Of a DNA stretch of 64,000 nucleotides, positions 63,549-64,000 are shown piece by piece; the first letter of the stretch is position 1, and every line of letters begins with the position of its first letter. The DNA lies in NCBI RefSeq assembly GCF_001613245.1, contig NZ_BDBZ01000002.1:795220-859219 (forward strand). Reading direction: 5' to 3'. Both the position numbers and the translations under genes were made by a program. The notes beneath the pieces were generated by a model. It saw only the letters and a list, made by a program, of their open reading frames with translations. It ran no database searches and had not been told where the DNA came from. The DNA is from Nocardia speluncae NBRC 108251 (GTDB lineage Bacteria > Actinomycetota > Actinomycetes > Mycobacteriales > Mycobacteriaceae).

Positions 63549-63750
63549 CCGGGGTCCTTCGTCGCTGCGAACGCTCGCGGCCGAACCAGCGGCGGCCGCG
63601 GGTCCGGCGAGCGCTGGCACCAGGTGGCTGCCCGGTACCGGGAGGGCCGGTGGCAGGCACCGGCTGATCTACATAACACATCGAGGATACCGGCATGGGG
63701 TGTGCCATGCTTTCGCTCACCCCGGGACGGCGCGCGGACGGGTGCACGAC

Positions 63751-64000
63751 CTACCGGACTCCGGCCGCGCCACCGGGCGCCGCAGGCACTGCCACGGCCG
63801 GAATTCCGGGCCGTTCCGGGGCCGGCGGGGGCTCGGGGGCACGCAGGTGGGCAAGCGCCAGGAAGCCCGCCACCACTGCCGCGGTGAACAGGGCGGTGAC
63901 CGCAGTCGCGGCGAACCCGGCACGGGCACGCTGGACGAGTTCGGCGGGTTCCGGCGCGACGGCCCGGCCCCAGGCGCCGGGTTGCGTCCGCAGGGCGGCG
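63751..64000 (-). CDS. Small single-span membrane protein (5' part outside window)
   Basis: The frame is open from the right edge to a TAG at 63751; about 83 codons are in view. One membrane span (FAATAVTALFTAAVVAGFLALA) is followed by a short Pro/Ala-rich tail (PEPPPAPERPGIPAVAVPAAP). In M. tuberculosis this position belongs to Rv2719c, a cell-wall protein with a C-terminal LysM domain next to lexA. No LysM motif follows the span here, so orthology is only positional. Confidence 0.6.
   Translation of the reverse strand, partial: AALRTQPGAWGRAVAPEPAELVQRARAGFAATAVTALFTAAVVAGFLALAHLRAPEPPPAPERPGIPAVAVPAAPGGAAGVR

Overview
The window is high-GC actinobacterial DNA. Its gene order follows the Mycobacterium tuberculosis block Rv2671-Rv2719c almost gene for gene: ribD-like, secreted hydrolase, aftC, msrB, hemQ-hemY-hemE, DUF3000, RNase D, dxs, TrmA-like, APC permease, ceoB/ceoC, DUF3159, OB-fold, hydrolase, DUF3710, dut, DUF3093, DUF4193, cei, suhB-like, ppgK, sigA, then yihY, DUF3039, DUF3099, sigB, ideR, DUF4192, PAC2 and nrdR. 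An arabinofuranosyltransferase (AftC) and Cei point to a mycolic-acid-bearing member of the Mycobacteriales. The unusual inserted genes and the ideR-galE pair suggest a Nocardia- or Rhodococcus-like genome. That taxonomic call is inference from recalled synteny; no search was run.

Layout. 1-4.1 kb: end of a RibD-like reductase, a lipoprotein hydrolase, AftC and MsrB. 4.2-7.9 kb: the leftward heme genes hemE, hemY and hemQ of the coproporphyrin-dependent route. 8-16.4 kb: DUF3000, RNase D, Dxs (isoprenoid entry), a SIMPL protein, an rRNA-type uracil methyltransferase and an amino-acid/potassium-type permease. 16.6-18 kb: two TrkA-type potassium regulators. 18.1-18.8 kb: an extra SigD/ShbA-like sigma factor that I do not recall at this place in M. 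tuberculosis. 18.9-27.7 kb: small conserved actinobacterial proteins, dUTPase, inositol-phosphatase-like protein, polyphosphate glucokinase and the principal sigma factor SigA.

27.8-40 kb is the most accessory-looking stretch: ethanolamine ammonia-lyase (eutB, eutC), a NarL-type two-component system, a DUF952 protein, a 64-residue zinc-ribbon-like protein, a TetR regulator divergent from a short SNF2 ATPase overlapping a SWIM zinc-finger gene, a tandem-HTH MerR regulator divergent from a DUF6194 gene, and an XPB-like helicase. 40-53.4 kb returns to the conserved backbone: YihY, DUF3039, DUF3099, a methyltransferase, SigB, a lysine-acetyltransferase/deacetylase operon (acuC-pat), IdeR, GalE, DUF4192 and PAC2. 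53.5-64 kb holds a DUF3516 helicase, a lone speD, a DUF5134 membrane protein, a large HrpA helicase, a decayed IS5-type transposase, an APH-fold kinase, nrdR and the 3' part of a small membrane protein.

Regulatory sequence is rich. SigB has a GGGAAC-N18-GTTG promoter of SigE/SigH type below a tandem TTCTCAG repeat. Several genes appear leaderless, with a TANNNT -10 box 6-9 nt before the start codon. Strong hairpins sit between convergent genes; the one after sigB can form two mutually exclusive 11-bp stems. I saw no tRNA, rRNA, CRISPR array or intact mobile element.
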